NCBI GenBank assembly: GCA_024399065.1
Contig: JAKSIB010000003.1
Coordinates: 1-64,000, forward strand
Direction of reading: 5' to 3'
DNA length: 64,000 nt
Source of the DNA: Fibrobacter sp.
GTDB taxonomy: Bacteria; Fibrobacterota; Fibrobacteria; Fibrobacterales; Fibrobacteraceae
Position numbers and translations under genes: made by a program
Part shown: one piece after another, positions 19,560-28,810 of the stretch
Position numbering within the stretch: position 1 is the first letter of the stretch
Layout: each line of letters starts with the position of its first letter
The notes under the pieces: generated by a model
What the model was told of the DNA's origin: nothing
Databases searched by the model: none
The model's input: only the letters and a program-made list of their open reading frames with translations

Positions 19560-20558
19560 ATGTCTGAAAATGTATTTGAAGTAGAAAACCTCGGCCTCTA
19601 TTACTTGGGTCGTTTTGGCGACAAGACTCACGCTGTTACCGACGTGTCCTTCTCCATGAAGCAGGGCGAAATCCTCGGTATCGCAGGTGAATCTGGTTGC
19701 GGTAAGTCCACTCTCGTGTCTGGCCTTATGGGTATGTGCATTCCTCCTCTGTACCCGGAACACGGCGATGTCCGCGTTAAGTCCGGTGACAAGATGGAAT
19801 CCCTCATGAACCGCTCCATCGAAGACGTCCGCGCCAACGTTTTGGCTCAGAAGGTCTCCATGATTCCTCAGGGCGCATTCAACGCTCTGAACCCGGTTCG
19901 TAAGATCAAGGATATCGCTGCCGACGTTATCGCAGCTCATCAGCAGCCCGGCAAGAAGCTGGACAAGGCTGAAATCTACAAGCGTCTTTGCGAACGTTTC
20001 GACTTGTTCGGCATGGACACTCAGCGTGTGCTGAACTCCTATCCGATCCAGCTCACCGCTGGTGAACGTCAGCGTTCCGTGATCGGTATCTCCACCTTGC
20101 TCAACCCGCAGATGGTGATTGCTGACGAACCCACATCCGCTCTGGACGTTTCCACCCAGAAGGAAGTGATTTCCATGATCTTCGACCTTCTCGACAAGAA
20201 GATCTTCAGCACCATGATCTTCATTACCCACGAACTTCCGCTCCTCTACCATGTGGCTGACAACATCGCCATCATGTACGCTGGCGAAATCGTTGAAATG
20301 GGTACTGCAGAACAGGTCGTCAAGGATCCGCGTCATCCGTACACCCAGGCTCTCATGGGCGCTATGCTCTCTACCGAAGCTTCTCAGCGTACTCGCCATC
20401 CGGAAGCTATCGAAGGTGCTCCTCCTAGCCTCAAGAACAAGATCGTGGGTTGCCGCTTTGCAGACCGCTGCAAGAAGGCATGCCCGGATTGCAAGAAGAA
20501 CACTCAGGAAATCCGCATTGTTGGCGGCCGTCAAGTGAGGTGCGATTATGCTGTCTAA
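19560..20558 (+). CDS. oppD: Peptide ABC transporter ATPase (OppD-like)
   Basis: ATP-binding subunit, 332 aa. Walker A GESGCGKST is near residues 46-54, the signature region (LTAGERQR) near 170 and Walker B MVIADEPTSALD near 185. The C-terminal cysteine cluster (CRFADRCKKACPDC) is the motif found at the end of oligopeptide/dipeptide ATPases, which supports a peptide substrate. The signature has TAGER in place of LSGGQ. Confidence 0.95.
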   Translation: MSENVFEVENLGLYYLGRFGDKTHAVTDVSFSMKQGEILGIAGESGCGKSTLVSGLMGMCIPPLYPEHGDVRVKSGDKMESLMNRSIEDVRANVLAQKVSMIPQGAFNALNPVRKIKDIAADVIAAHQQPGKKLDKAEIYKRLCERFDLFGMDTQRVLNSYPIQLTAGERQRSVIGISTLLNPQMVIADEPTSALDVSTQKEVISMIFDLLDKKIFSTMIFITHELPLLYHVADNIAIMYAGEIVEMGTAEQVVKDPRHPYTQALMGAMLSTEASQRTRHPEAIEGAPPSLKNKIVGCRFADRCKKACPDCKKNTQEIRIVGGRQVRCDYAV

Positions 20559-21360
20559 TAAGCCCGTTGTTTTTTCCGCTAAGCGCATCAGCAAGGACTT
20601 TGGTGCCGGCAAGTCTCTGAAGACTGCAGTGAAGGATGTCTCCTTCGACATTTACGACGAAGAATTCATCTCCATCGTGGGTGGTTCCGGTTGCGGTAAG
20701 TCTGTTCTCGCAAAGATCATGCTCGGTCTTTACGAACCGACCCGCGGTCAGTTCCTCTATCGCGACAAGCCCATCAAGAACCTGAAGGACCACTGGAACG
20801 AAGTCCAGTCCGTGTTCCAGGATCCGTTCGGCTGCTTCAACCAGTTCTTCACCATCCGCTCTCAGCTGGAAGACGCTCTCAACATCCTGAAGGACAAGCC
20901 CTCCAAGGAAGAAATCCGTCGCCGCGTTGACGAAGGCCTCATGGCTGTGAACGTTAAGCCGTCTGATATCGAAGGCAAGTATCCGTTCGAACTTTCCGGT
21001 GGTCAGATGCAGCGTATGCTTCTCGCTCGTATCTTCGCACTCCGTCCGAAGGTTTTGATCGCTGACGAAGCTACCTCCATGGTGGACGCTTGCGTTCGTG
21101 CAAACATCCTCGATTACCTCCGTAAGTTGAAAGACGAACTGAAGATGACCGTGGTGTTCGTTACCCACGATATCGGTCTTGCAAACTACGTTTCCGACCG
21201 TATCTTCATTATGCACGATGGTAAGATCGTTAACCAGGGTACTCCGGCTGAAGTGTTGGATAACACCAACGAACCGCACACCCTGAAGCTGCTCGACGAT
21301 ATTCCTGAAGTCCACAAGACCGAATGGATCAAGAACAGCCGTCGTTCTAAGAAGGGCTAA
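20548..21360 (+). CDS. oppF: Peptide ABC transporter ATPase (OppF-like)
   Basis: Second ATP-binding subunit, 270 aa. Walker A GGSGCGKSV is near residue 46, signature LSGGQMQR near 150, Walker B VLIADEATSMVD near 170. It overlaps oppD by 11 nt, indicating coupled translation. It lacks the C-terminal cysteine extension of its partner and is shorter than E. coli OppF (334 aa). It is the last gene of the operon and is followed by a strong terminator. Confidence 0.94.
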   Translation: MLSNKPVVFSAKRISKDFGAGKSLKTAVKDVSFDIYDEEFISIVGGSGCGKSVLAKIMLGLYEPTRGQFLYRDKPIKNLKDHWNEVQSVFQDPFGCFNQFFTIRSQLEDALNILKDKPSKEEIRRRVDEGLMAVNVKPSDIEGKYPFELSGGQMQRMLLARIFALRPKVLIADEATSMVDACVRANILDYLRKLKDELKMTVVFVTHDIGLANYVSDRIFIMHDGKIVNQGTPAEVLDNTNEPHTLKLLDDIPEVHKTEWIKNSRRSKKG

Positions 21361-21413
21361 TCAATCCTAAGGTTAATGGTCCCGCGTAGGTAACTGCGCA
21401 AACTATTGAAAAA

Positions 21414-21449
21414 CCCCGGTACCAAGAAATTGGCGCCGGGGATTTTTTT
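21414..21449 (+). terminator. Intrinsic terminator of the opp operon
   Basis: CCCCGGTACCAA, loop GAAA, TTGGCGCCGGGG (11 of 12 positions paired), then A and T7. Confidence 0.92.
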
Positions 21450-21496
21450 ATACCGAATTTGCTTTTCAAGCCAAATCCTGGCGGCTCAGCCATACT

Positions 21497-21539
21497 AGAG
21501 CACAAGTGCTCTGTTGCGACATTCGCCTTGGGGGGGGGG
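21497..21539. promoter_or_regulatory. Inverted repeat and G10 tract upstream of lipoprotein gene
   Basis: AGAGCAC-AA-GTGCTCT at 21497-21512 is a perfect palindrome suited to a dimeric regulator. A run of ten G follows at 21530-21539, 77 nt before the GTG start of the next gene. Homopolymer tracts of this length can slip; whether this one lies between promoter elements cannot be told from sequence. Confidence 0.4.
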
Positions 21540-21615
21540 ATTGTAAAGAAATAATTCCTTGATGAGGGAAGGATTTTTTTTTATGATATGAAAGTATTCT
21601 TGTTAGGAGGATAAT

Positions 21616-22674
21616 GTGAAAAAATGTTTCGTTATCGTGGCGTGTGCCATGAGTTTCTTTGGGTGTAGCGAAGAAGCTTCAATTAATTCGAAAAATGTCG
21701 TCTCCAATGATTCTTCCTTGGCAGAAGAGGAATATATCCTGCCGTATTTTGATTTTGGTGAAAATGGGCAACGAATTCGTTATGAGCAAGGTGTTAGGGC
21801 TTTGTTCAAACAGCCTGAAACTCGTAATGTACTAATTGTGGGTTCTTTTGATGAATTTGCAAAGCTAGAAAGAGATTATGCCATACATTTGCAAGAAGAT
21901 GTAGATTATAAACGAAGCATAGAACGTCCTTTAGACTACGTTTGCCGTTTATCTTTGCTTGCAATGGGACAGAATTATGAGTATATCATGACTCAATCTG
22001 GAGATACATTGCTTTCAGATAAAATTATATATGAGGGTTGTGAGTATATCGGTTTAGAGTGTGATGATTGCGATGAATCTTCTGAGGAGGATCCGTATTT
22101 AAAGCATAAAACTTTGAAAAAAATTGCAAAAGAAGAATCGTTTGAAAATGAGGTCTCCGTAGAAGTCTATCCTTATAGAATGGTGGCTAGTTCATTCATA
22201 ACGAATATTTCTTCGCTCTATTCATCGGCTGGAGCTGAAACATATTTTAAGAAAAGGCAACAGGTTTGGCGAGGACCTTTTGTTGGAACTGTTTGGCGTT
22301 GGGCCGCTTTTGACCCGGATAGAAACGGCGTTCGTGCTTATTGTTTTGAAAGGTGTACTGTAGATGCGGGGGCTCTTTCTTGTACTAAACCTACGTCGAG
22401 TTCAGATTTAGATACATCAGGTGATACTGAAGATATTACTGAACGATGTGCATTGAGGTTTGGTATTTCAGTGAGTGGTAGTATAGATGATGATGGACCG
22501 TCAGATGTTTCTGTTTCTCCTGTGAACGATAATGTTAAGGAGTTCAATGGAGGTGTCGTAGGATTGCATTATGTTAAACATAAAGATATTGAGTTTAAGG
22601 CTATGACAAGTAAGGGTTTTTCAAGTGAGGTTCGTAAATTGTTGCACACTTATTCGGGATTCAATTATAGATAA
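21616..22674 (+). CDS. Lipoprotein of unknown function
   Basis: A 352-aa predicted lipoprotein. It starts at GTG 21616 behind a perfect AGGAGG (21605-21610, 5-nt spacing). The signal ends in a lipobox-like FFGC at residue 17, followed by a Ser/Glu/Asn linker. No recognisable domain was found; the central part has an acidic Cys cluster (CEYIGLECDDCDESSEED, near residue 143) and a Ser/Asp-rich stretch near 260. AT-rich compared with neighbours, which suggests low expression or recent acquisition. Confidence 0.7.
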   Translation: MKKCFVIVACAMSFFGCSEEASINSKNVVSNDSSLAEEEYILPYFDFGENGQRIRYEQGVRALFKQPETRNVLIVGSFDEFAKLERDYAIHLQEDVDYKRSIERPLDYVCRLSLLAMGQNYEYIMTQSGDTLLSDKIIYEGCEYIGLECDDCDESSEEDPYLKHKTLKKIAKEESFENEVSVEVYPYRMVASSFITNISSLYSSAGAETYFKKRQQVWRGPFVGTVWRWAAFDPDRNGVRAYCFERCTVDAGALSCTKPTSSSDLDTSGDTEDITERCALRFGISVSGSIDDDGPSDVSVSPVNDNVKEFNGGVVGLHYVKHKDIEFKAMTSKGFSSEVRKLLHTYSGFNYR

Positions 22675-22687
22675 AGGATGGTTGAGA

Positions 22688-23209
22688 ATGAAAAAATTAA
22701 TTGTAATGATGTTGATGTTTGTTTGTGTTGCATTTTCAGAGACTGCTTTGAATTTTGGCTTTGGCCCATATCATGGTATGTTGGGCCTAGAACAGACTTT
22801 TTTGGAAAATAAATATTCTGTGAATATTCACTTGGCTAATTATGATTCCGATTATGATTTTTTAGCGGGAGTAGGTGTGGCGTATCACTTCGAGGGCTTG
22901 AATGGTCCATATGTATTTCATAGCTCAGAATGGATTCGTGGTGAAAAAAATCTTTCAACTTACACATATAAGGACGGGATAGAAAAATTAGTCTCGGAAA
23001 ATATTATTGATATAAATTATTGGCGTCTTGTTTTTGGATTTGGATATCAACATCGTTTTTATAGGCATTTGAGCGCTTATTTTGAAATGGGTTTTGAATT
23101 TTATGCTGGAAATGGAAGCTATTTCCTGGAATTCAATCAGGGTCGAGGGACCTTAGATAATGATGCGCTTGGTTTCCCGTGTGGCTTTGGTCTTTCCCTT
23201 ATATTTTAA
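22688..23209 (+). CDS. Small predicted outer-membrane barrel protein
   Basis: A 173-aa protein with a clear signal peptide (KKLIVMMLMFVCVAFS, residues 2-17) and glycine/aromatic-rich beta segments ending FPCGFGLSLIF, a terminal strand typical of outer-membrane barrels. The ATG at 22688 puts the signal peptide at the N-terminus; an in-frame start at 22625 would bury it. It follows the lipoprotein gene after 13 nt, so the two are probably one transcript. Confidence 0.68.
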   Translation: MKKLIVMMLMFVCVAFSETALNFGFGPYHGMLGLEQTFLENKYSVNIHLANYDSDYDFLAGVGVAYHFEGLNGPYVFHSSEWIRGEKNLSTYTYKDGIEKLVSENIIDINYWRLVFGFGYQHRFYRHLSAYFEMGFEFYAGNGSYFLEFNQGRGTLDNDALGFPCGFGLSLIF

Positions 23210-23280
23210 TCGTCGAATTTTGAGTTTGGCAATCGTTGCCCCTCCCAAAAAATTTTTTTCTTGTTTCCTGCTGAAAACGC

Positions 23281-23311
23281 AAAAAAGGGGAGCTATAGTT
23301 CCCCTTTTTTT
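23281..23311. terminator. Bidirectional terminator
   Basis: A6, GGGGAG, CTATAG, TTCCCC, T7. The U-tract is available on either strand. It ends the 21616-23209 transcript only 23 nt before the GH9 start codon. Confidence 0.85.
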
Positions 23312-23321
23312 ATTTTGTGTG

Positions 23322-23327
23322 TATATT
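23322..23327 (+). promoter_or_regulatory. -10 element TATATT directly before GH9 start
   Basis: TATATT ends 6 nt before the ATG at 23334, so a normal start point would fall on or next to the start codon and give a leaderless or near-leaderless mRNA. The macro-domain gene at 38066 has the same arrangement. No good -35 is visible because the upstream bases belong to the terminator. Confidence 0.4.
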
Positions 23328-23333
23328 CAAGTC

Positions 23334-25148
23334 ATGAAGAAAAGAAATTTTGGTTTTGCTAAGGTGGCCTTGGCCGCCGCACCTTTGATGCTCGCCTCCA
23401 ACTCTGTTGCTGGCCCCCTCCTGATCAACCAACTGGGCTTTGCTCCCAATTCCGAGAAGCTTGCCGTGATTCCCGGTAGCGACGCCAACCCGGCCGAAAT
23501 CCGTGACCTGAACGGCAAGACTGTTTTTACCATGGAAGCCCCGTTGGTCTACGACTGGGACTTTAGCGGCGAAGAAGTCCAGACATACGATTTTTCTGCA
23601 GTGAAGACTCCGGGTACCTACCGCTTCTATCGCGACGGCTACCTGGGCAATCCCATTGTGATTGGCGACCGCGTTTACGAAGAAGTCACCAAGGGCGCTA
23701 TCAAGTGGTTCTACTACCAGCGCGCCAGCATGCCTATTGAAGCCCAGTACGGCGACAAGTGGGTTCGTGCCGCAGGCCATCCCGACGACAAGGTGATCGT
23801 TTACGGTACCGACGCTCGTACCGCTGCAGGCTACGAAAAGTCCGTTGGCAAGAAGCATCCCAAGGCTGGCCAAAATGTCATCATCAACTCCTCCAAGGGT
23901 TGGTACGATGCTGGCGACTACGGCAAGTACATTGTGAATTCCGGTATTACCGTGTTCACCTTGCTCCAGCTTTACGAAAACTTTCCGACCTACATGGACA
24001 CCCTCACCTGGAACATTCCTCGTGAACTGAAGAACATGCCGCTGATTCTTGAAGAGGTGAAGTACAATCTGGACTGGATGCTCACCATGCAGGATGCAGA
24101 CGGTGGTGTTTACCACAAGGTGACTACCTTGATGTTCGGCGGTTCCGTGATGCCGGAATTTGATGGCGCACCCCGCTACGCCATTATCAAGAACGTGACC
24201 GCTTCCCTGGACTTTGCCGCAGTCATGGCTCAGGCAAGCGTTGTGTACAAGAAGTTCGACGCTGCTTATGCCGACCAGATGCTGAAGGCTGCAGAAAAGG
24301 CCTACGCCTGGGCAAAGAAGTACCCCAAGGCATTCTACAAGCAGCCCGAGGACGTTCAGACCGGTAGCTACGCTCCCGGCGACGAAAACGGCAAGGATGA
24401 ATTCCGCTGGGCCGCTACCGAACTTTACCGTGCCAAGGTTGTGGCCAGCCAGAAGGACAAGGCTGCCAACGGCTATCTCGCCGACCTGAAGGCAAACAAG
24501 TTCACTCCCGATGGCGCCTGGTGGGGCAACGTGAATATGCTTGCTGCATTCCGCGTGGCTATGGACAAGGCTACCTACGGTGCAGACCTGAACAAGGCCG
24601 CAAAGAAGGTGGTGATGGACGAAGCCAACAACCTCCGCGCCGTGGGCGATACCAGCGGCTACCATCTGCCTGCATTCCCCTGGAGCTGGAACTGGGGCTC
24701 CAACAGTGCAATGGCAAACAACGCCATGGTGCTGCTCCACGCCTACTATCTCACCGGCGACAAGAGCTATGTGGATGGCGCCCAGCAGGTGCTCGACTAT
24801 CTTTTGGGCAAGAACCCCATGGAAATCTCCTACGTCACTGGCTTTGGCTACCGCGCCGCACGTAACCCGCACCATCGCCCCAGCGAAGGCGACTGGGTAG
24901 ACGATCCGGTGCCCGGCATGCTGGTGGGTGGTCCTCACCTGGGCAAGCAGGACATTAACCTGGATGGCAAGGAATCCTGGAAGTGCGAAAACTACGCAGC
25001 TGCCGACAAGCCGGCCCTGGCCTACATCGACAACCGCTGCAGCTACGCAACCAACGAAGTGGCTATCAACTGGAATTCTCCCTTGGTTTATGTGGCTGGC
25101 GCCCTGCAGGCAATTTACTTGGGCGTTGCCAACACCCCGGCTAAGTAA
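23334..25148 (+). CDS. GH9 family endoglucanase
   Basis: A 604-aa secreted family 9 glycoside hydrolase that cleaves beta-1,4-glucan with inversion. Residues 1-27 are a signal peptide ending VAG. An Ig-like N-terminal module (about residues 28-112, LLINQLGFAPNSEKLAVI) precedes the (alpha/alpha)6 catalytic domain. Catalytic aspartates lie in WYDAGDYGKY (near 190), the active-site histidine block is NPHHRPS (near 508), and the general acid Glu is near 574 in ATNEVAINWNSPLV. It has no recognisable carbohydrate-binding module or sorting tail. Likely exported to attack cellulose or mixed-linkage glucan. Confidence 0.94.
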   Translation: MKKRNFGFAKVALAAAPLMLASNSVAGPLLINQLGFAPNSEKLAVIPGSDANPAEIRDLNGKTVFTMEAPLVYDWDFSGEEVQTYDFSAVKTPGTYRFYRDGYLGNPIVIGDRVYEEVTKGAIKWFYYQRASMPIEAQYGDKWVRAAGHPDDKVIVYGTDARTAAGYEKSVGKKHPKAGQNVIINSSKGWYDAGDYGKYIVNSGITVFTLLQLYENFPTYMDTLTWNIPRELKNMPLILEEVKYNLDWMLTMQDADGGVYHKVTTLMFGGSVMPEFDGAPRYAIIKNVTASLDFAAVMAQASVVYKKFDAAYADQMLKAAEKAYAWAKKYPKAFYKQPEDVQTGSYAPGDENGKDEFRWAATELYRAKVVASQKDKAANGYLADLKANKFTPDGAWWGNVNMLAAFRVAMDKATYGADLNKAAKKVVMDEANNLRAVGDTSGYHLPAFPWSWNWGSNSAMANNAMVLLHAYYLTGDKSYVDGAQQVLDYLLGKNPMEISYVTGFGYRAARNPHHRPSEGDWVDDPVPGMLVGGPHLGKQDINLDGKESWKCENYAAADKPALAYIDNRCSYATNEVAINWNSPLVYVAGALQAIYLGVANTPAK

Positions 25149-25226
25149 TTTGGCTTATGCTTGCTTTTAAGCCAAATAAAAAGGATTGATTGAAAAGGAC
25201 CTCGCGAAAGCGAGGCCTTTTTTTTT
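25149..25226 (+). terminator. Double hairpin terminator of GH9 gene
   Basis: A first stem TTTGGCTTA / TAAGCCAAA (25149-25176) is followed by CCTCGC, loop GAAA, GCGAGG flanked by AAAAGG/CCTTTT (25193-25226). The second is the intrinsic terminator. Confidence 0.85.
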
Positions 25227-25276
25227 AAGTTTAGTGCCACGGAAAACTTTCTATTATAAAGTGACAGGCCTTGGTT

Positions 25277-26986
25277 ATGGAATATTTGTATTTGACATGC
25301 CTTCTGGTTTCGATGGGTATGTTGGTATGGCTAAAGTTGTTTGACGTTAGAAAAAGCGTCTCCCAATATTTGAACTTGGTCATTGTAATTATTTCAAGCT
25401 TCGGGTATTATTTCTTGTCGATTTCAAGGACCCTCGAGGAGGCCCTTTACTCTCAAATCATTGGATACGTCGGTGGTGTTTTTCTACCGGTATTCTTCTT
25501 CTTTTTAGTCCTGGAAATTTGCCACCTGGATTTATCCAGGTTCGTGAAAGTCGTTCTTGTATTAGGCCAATGCTGTATCTATGGCTTTGTATGTACAATC
25601 GGAAGAAACGAGCTGTTTTATAAAAGCGTAGAAATGCACCTGGACAATGGGATGGTGGTACTGGATAAAGTTTATGGGCCGCTTCATATGCTGGCAATCG
25701 GCTCCATGTACTTGTATCTGTTTTTGGCCTTCGCTGTCGTGATCTACGCCCTTGTCAAGAAGAAGTCCGTAGATGTCAAAAACACCATAACCATGTTGGT
25801 GCTGATGGCCATTGCCACGGATGTGTATGTCATGGAAAAAGTACTTGGCTTGGAACATACCATTATTCCGCTTGCCTTCGACGTGCTTATGTTCGGTGCC
25901 TTGTTCCCGATCTATGACTCCAATATTTTTACGGTCTACGAAAACAAGAACATTGTAGACGAACAGCTTGGCAATGTTGGATTTTTGACATTCGATAAGA
26001 ACAAGGCCTATAAAGGCTGTAACGGCTACATGGAAAAAATATTCCCGGAACTGTCGAAGTATAGGCTTGGCCAGATTATCGAAAATAGCAGCCAGGAATT
26101 GCAGTGCATTATCGACAAGATTGAAAGTATAGAAGAACTATATAAAGGTAGTTCGACCAGGGAACACATACATGTTTCAATAGAATCGTTTTTGTTGAAC
26201 GACCGGTACTACGACGGCAAGATTCATGTACTGACAAATTCATTCGGAAAGCTTAAGGGATATACAGTAGAACTTCGCGACAATACGGAGCACTACAAGA
26301 CCTTGGCGCTTCAGGAACGATACAACGACGAGCTGTCCGAAGAAGTTGATAAAAAGACAAGGCGCATAAAGAGCATCCAGGAAAAGACGATCCTTGGAAT
26401 GGCCCAGATGGTGGAATCGAGAGACCTAAGCACTGGCGGGCACATTAAAAGGACAAGCGATGTCGTAAGAATCTTTGCGCGAAAACTGATTGATGCTGGC
26501 CTTGGTCTGGATTCTGAATTCTTGCAGCTGGTTATACGAAGCGCACCTATGCATGACCTAGGAAAGATTGGTGTGGACGATGCAGTGCTGCGAAAGCAGG
26601 GCAGGTTTACGGATGAAGAGTACAACAAGATGAAGGGACACTCGGAAATCGGGTACCGCATGGTAAGCGAGATACTGTCTGGTGTCGAGGAACCAGACTT
26701 TGTCCGTGTGGCAGAAAACGTTGCCCACTATCATCACGAGAAAGTCAACGGAACCGGATACCCCAAAGGATTGAAGGGTGAGGAAATTCCCATCGAGGCA
26801 AGAATCATGGCCCTTGCAGATGTGTTTGACGCCCTGGTTTCAAAGAGATGCTACAAGGATGCGTTCTCTTACGAAAGAGCCTACGAAATAATCGAAAAGG
26901 ACTCAGGAACGCATTTCGACAAGCAGCTGGCCACAGTCTTCTTGTCTTGCAAGGAAGAACTCGAAAAGTATTACAACGCCGGCTAA
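25277..26986 (+). CDS. Membrane HD-GYP domain cyclic-dinucleotide phosphodiesterase
   Basis: A 569-aa signalling protein. The N-terminal ~215 residues contain about seven hydrophobic segments, like the 7TM sensor of some histidine kinases. A PAS-like region follows (about 220-350) with a short coiled coil. The C-terminal HD-GYP domain has the HD pair in MHDLGKIG (near 425-432) and HHEKVNGTGYP (near 486-496), so the metal and GYP motifs are complete. It probably hydrolyses c-di-GMP or a related dinucleotide in response to a membrane signal. ATG 25277 is chosen over a TTG two codons upstream. It is a single-gene unit between two terminators. Confidence 0.9.
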   Translation: MEYLYLTCLLVSMGMLVWLKLFDVRKSVSQYLNLVIVIISSFGYYFLSISRTLEEALYSQIIGYVGGVFLPVFFFFLVLEICHLDLSRFVKVVLVLGQCCIYGFVCTIGRNELFYKSVEMHLDNGMVVLDKVYGPLHMLAIGSMYLYLFLAFAVVIYALVKKKSVDVKNTITMLVLMAIATDVYVMEKVLGLEHTIIPLAFDVLMFGALFPIYDSNIFTVYENKNIVDEQLGNVGFLTFDKNKAYKGCNGYMEKIFPELSKYRLGQIIENSSQELQCIIDKIESIEELYKGSSTREHIHVSIESFLLNDRYYDGKIHVLTNSFGKLKGYTVELRDNTEHYKTLALQERYNDELSEEVDKKTRRIKSIQEKTILGMAQMVESRDLSTGGHIKRTSDVVRIFARKLIDAGLGLDSEFLQLVIRSAPMHDLGKIGVDDAVLRKQGRFTDEEYNKMKGHSEIGYRMVSEILSGVEEPDFVRVAENVAHYHHEKVNGTGYPKGLKGEEIPIEARIMALADVFDALVSKRCYKDAFSYERAYEIIEKDSGTHFDKQLATVFLSCKEELEKYYNAG

Positions 26987-26991
26987 GTGTG

Positions 26992-27017
26992 AAAAAGACC
27001 TCGCGGGGTCTTTTTTT
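26992..27017 (+). terminator. Intrinsic terminator of HD-GYP gene
   Basis: AAAGACC / GGTCTTT stem with loop TCGCGG and a T7 tail. Confidence 0.85.
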
Positions 27018-27089
27018 GATGAATAAAGCTTATGCTGATGTACTATTTTTTCGCTTCGTATTCTTCTTTGGATATTTCCTTCCACATAT

Positions 27090-27346
27090 TCTTTGTTAAA
27101 GTCTGCGGCCAAGATTGCCAAGGGTATCGGCGTCACCGCAAAAATCGTGTGCAGGTGGGTCCAGGATTACAGAAGGCAAAACAACTTGCCGTCCTACGAG
27201 GAAGATCGCCGGCTCAAGAGAAACTCCATTGAAGAGCTTATCTATCGTCGAACCTATGCCGACATGGACGATGTCAGGAGGACATCTTCAAATACATCGA
27301 GCTATTCTACAATCAATACGAAAAAAGAGTATATTTAAAACTTCAG
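27090..27346 (+). pseudogene. Degraded IS3-family transposase remnant
   Basis: Fragments of both IS3 reading frames are fused. The first ~43 codons (SAAKIAKGIGVTAKIVCRWV ... RRLKR) match the OrfA helix-turn-helix and leucine-zipper start. They join in frame to EELIYRRTYADMDDV, the C-terminal part of the OrfB integrase. A frameshift near 27283 then separates the rest (DIFKYIELFYN), which continues in another frame to about 27346. The DDE catalytic core is missing, so the element is dead. Terminal inverted repeats were not identified. It marks a past insertion between the HD-GYP gene and the next operon. Confidence 0.75.
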
Positions 27347-27455
27347 ATTAATGAATATGGTTTATGAAAAACCCTCTAAAAAAATCAACAAGTCCAAGTT
27401 TAATTGATTATATGGGTTATTACGGAAATTCAGATAATAAAAAGTTGAGGTGGGC

Positions 27456-28205
27456 ATGGTTGTTAAATTCTCTAAAATTTTAATTCTGTTATGCGTTACG
27501 ATAATATTGCAAGCGTTTGCTGAAGAATCTTTTGCAAGTCGTTCTGTAGCAGAGTCTCCGGTTACTGTGCAAAATATTTCTATCGAAAGAATTAAAGAAC
27601 GTTTTGATGGGTTTAGATGTGTTTTTCGCGATGATCGAGGGGTGATCGTGACCCTTGAAGAGTTGTTTTCTCCTATGAAAACAATGGAGGCTGGCATTTA
27701 TTTGGTGTATAACTATGACTCTAAGGCCTCGAAGAATGAATACTATGTTGGCAACAATGTGTATGCCTACATACCTCCAAACGGAGAGAATGCCTCAATT
27801 CTAAAAATTCCGGGAAGCCCCACGGAAAAATTGGAGGATGCAACTTCTGAACAATTCGAATTATGGGATAGGTTTGCCACTCGGAAAATGCTTAGTTCCA
27901 AGAATTTTAAAGAATACTGTTCCTCAAAAACAAATATTCGTTTCGTCGATGATTTGAACAACTTGTTAAAAGAATCTATTGATATTGAGTTGTCCGTCTT
28001 ATTGACTAATCCCGATAACAGAGAAGGTTTTTCAATTTACATGGTTAAAGATGGAATGCCTGTAAAAATGTTGCATATGGATAATGTAAATCTTATTAAT
28101 CCTGACATGAAGAAACGTTTTTTTTTGAAATATATTTCCCTGTACAACCAATTGAAGAAGGCAATGTTACGTGTGGATGAACGTTGCTCCTATAAGAATT
28201 TATGA
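27456..28205 (+). CDS. Secreted protein of unknown function, first gene of an overlapping trio
   Basis: A 249-aa protein with a signal peptide at residues 1-23 (FSKILILLCVTIILQAFA-E). It is not recognised and shows no repeats or metal motifs. The ATG at 27456 follows GAGG with 5-nt spacing; an in-frame GTG at 27450 is the alternative. Its TGA overlaps the ATG of the next gene (ATGA), so the trio 27456-29534 is translationally coupled. All three products are envelope-directed. Codon use is AT-rich, unlike the flanking hydrolase genes, and an IS3 remnant lies just upstream, so the operon may have been acquired. Confidence 0.68.
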   Translation: MVVKFSKILILLCVTIILQAFAEESFASRSVAESPVTVQNISIERIKERFDGFRCVFRDDRGVIVTLEELFSPMKTMEAGIYLVYNYDSKASKNEYYVGNNVYAYIPPNGENASILKIPGSPTEKLEDATSEQFELWDRFATRKMLSSKNFKEYCSSKTNIRFVDDLNNLLKESIDIELSVLLTNPDNREGFSIYMVKDGMPVKMLHMDNVNLINPDMKKRFFLKYISLYNQLKKAMLRVDERCSYKNL

Positions 28206-28810
28206 AAAACGTTGTGATAATTCTGCTATTGTTCTTTTGCTCCACTTTTGTTTACTCTCAACCAAAATTGGAATTGCATTTGACCAAATACGAAGCATCT
28301 TTTTTAAGAGAAGAATTTAGGATGTATGATTCATCTGACTCGTTGATAAATGCTGGTAAGGCGACATACATTTTCTATGAACGACGTAATGAAATTTTTC
28401 TGTTTATAGTTCCTCATGAAGGAGATTTTCTTTTCTTTGTTCGGTTTCCTGAAATAAAAGCCAATCGTTTTACTGAACCTCATCAATTCTTTTTAGAACG
28501 AAAGGAAATACTTCAACAGGGTACCGTGCAAAAGTCCACTCTACGAGGGGATGCTATTGCAAAAATCCATGAATTCGATTTAAAGACAATCCCTTATGTT
28601 CGTGTTATTGTAAAAAACGATTCCAATGAACGTTCACACATTTTCAAGAATACAATATGGGGCGTAGATGTAGACAAAGACGTTAGTTATTTTCACATAA
28701 AGGACAATCGATCTTTGATCGAAACCCCTCCTCAATTTTTGAAAATATATATCGAGTTGTTTGACTATCTAGAAAAACTTGAAAAGGAACTAGTTGAAAA
28801 TGACAAATAG
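28202..28810 (+). CDS. Secreted protein of unknown function, second gene of trio
   Basis: A 202-aa protein with a signal peptide (VVIILLLFFCSTFVYS, cleavage near residue 19). The remainder is charged and beta-rich without a known motif. It starts in a 4-nt ATGA overlap with the upstream stop, and the next gene starts 8 bases before its stop codon, so it is in the middle of a tightly packed operon. Confidence 0.66.
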   Translation: MKNVVIILLLFFCSTFVYSQPKLELHLTKYEASFLREEFRMYDSSDSLINAGKATYIFYERRNEIFLFIVPHEGDFLFFVRFPEIKANRFTEPHQFFLERKEILQQGTVQKSTLRGDAIAKIHEFDLKTIPYVRVIVKNDSNERSHIFKNTIWGVDVDKDVSYFHIKDNRSLIETPPQFLKIYIELFDYLEKLEKELVENDK

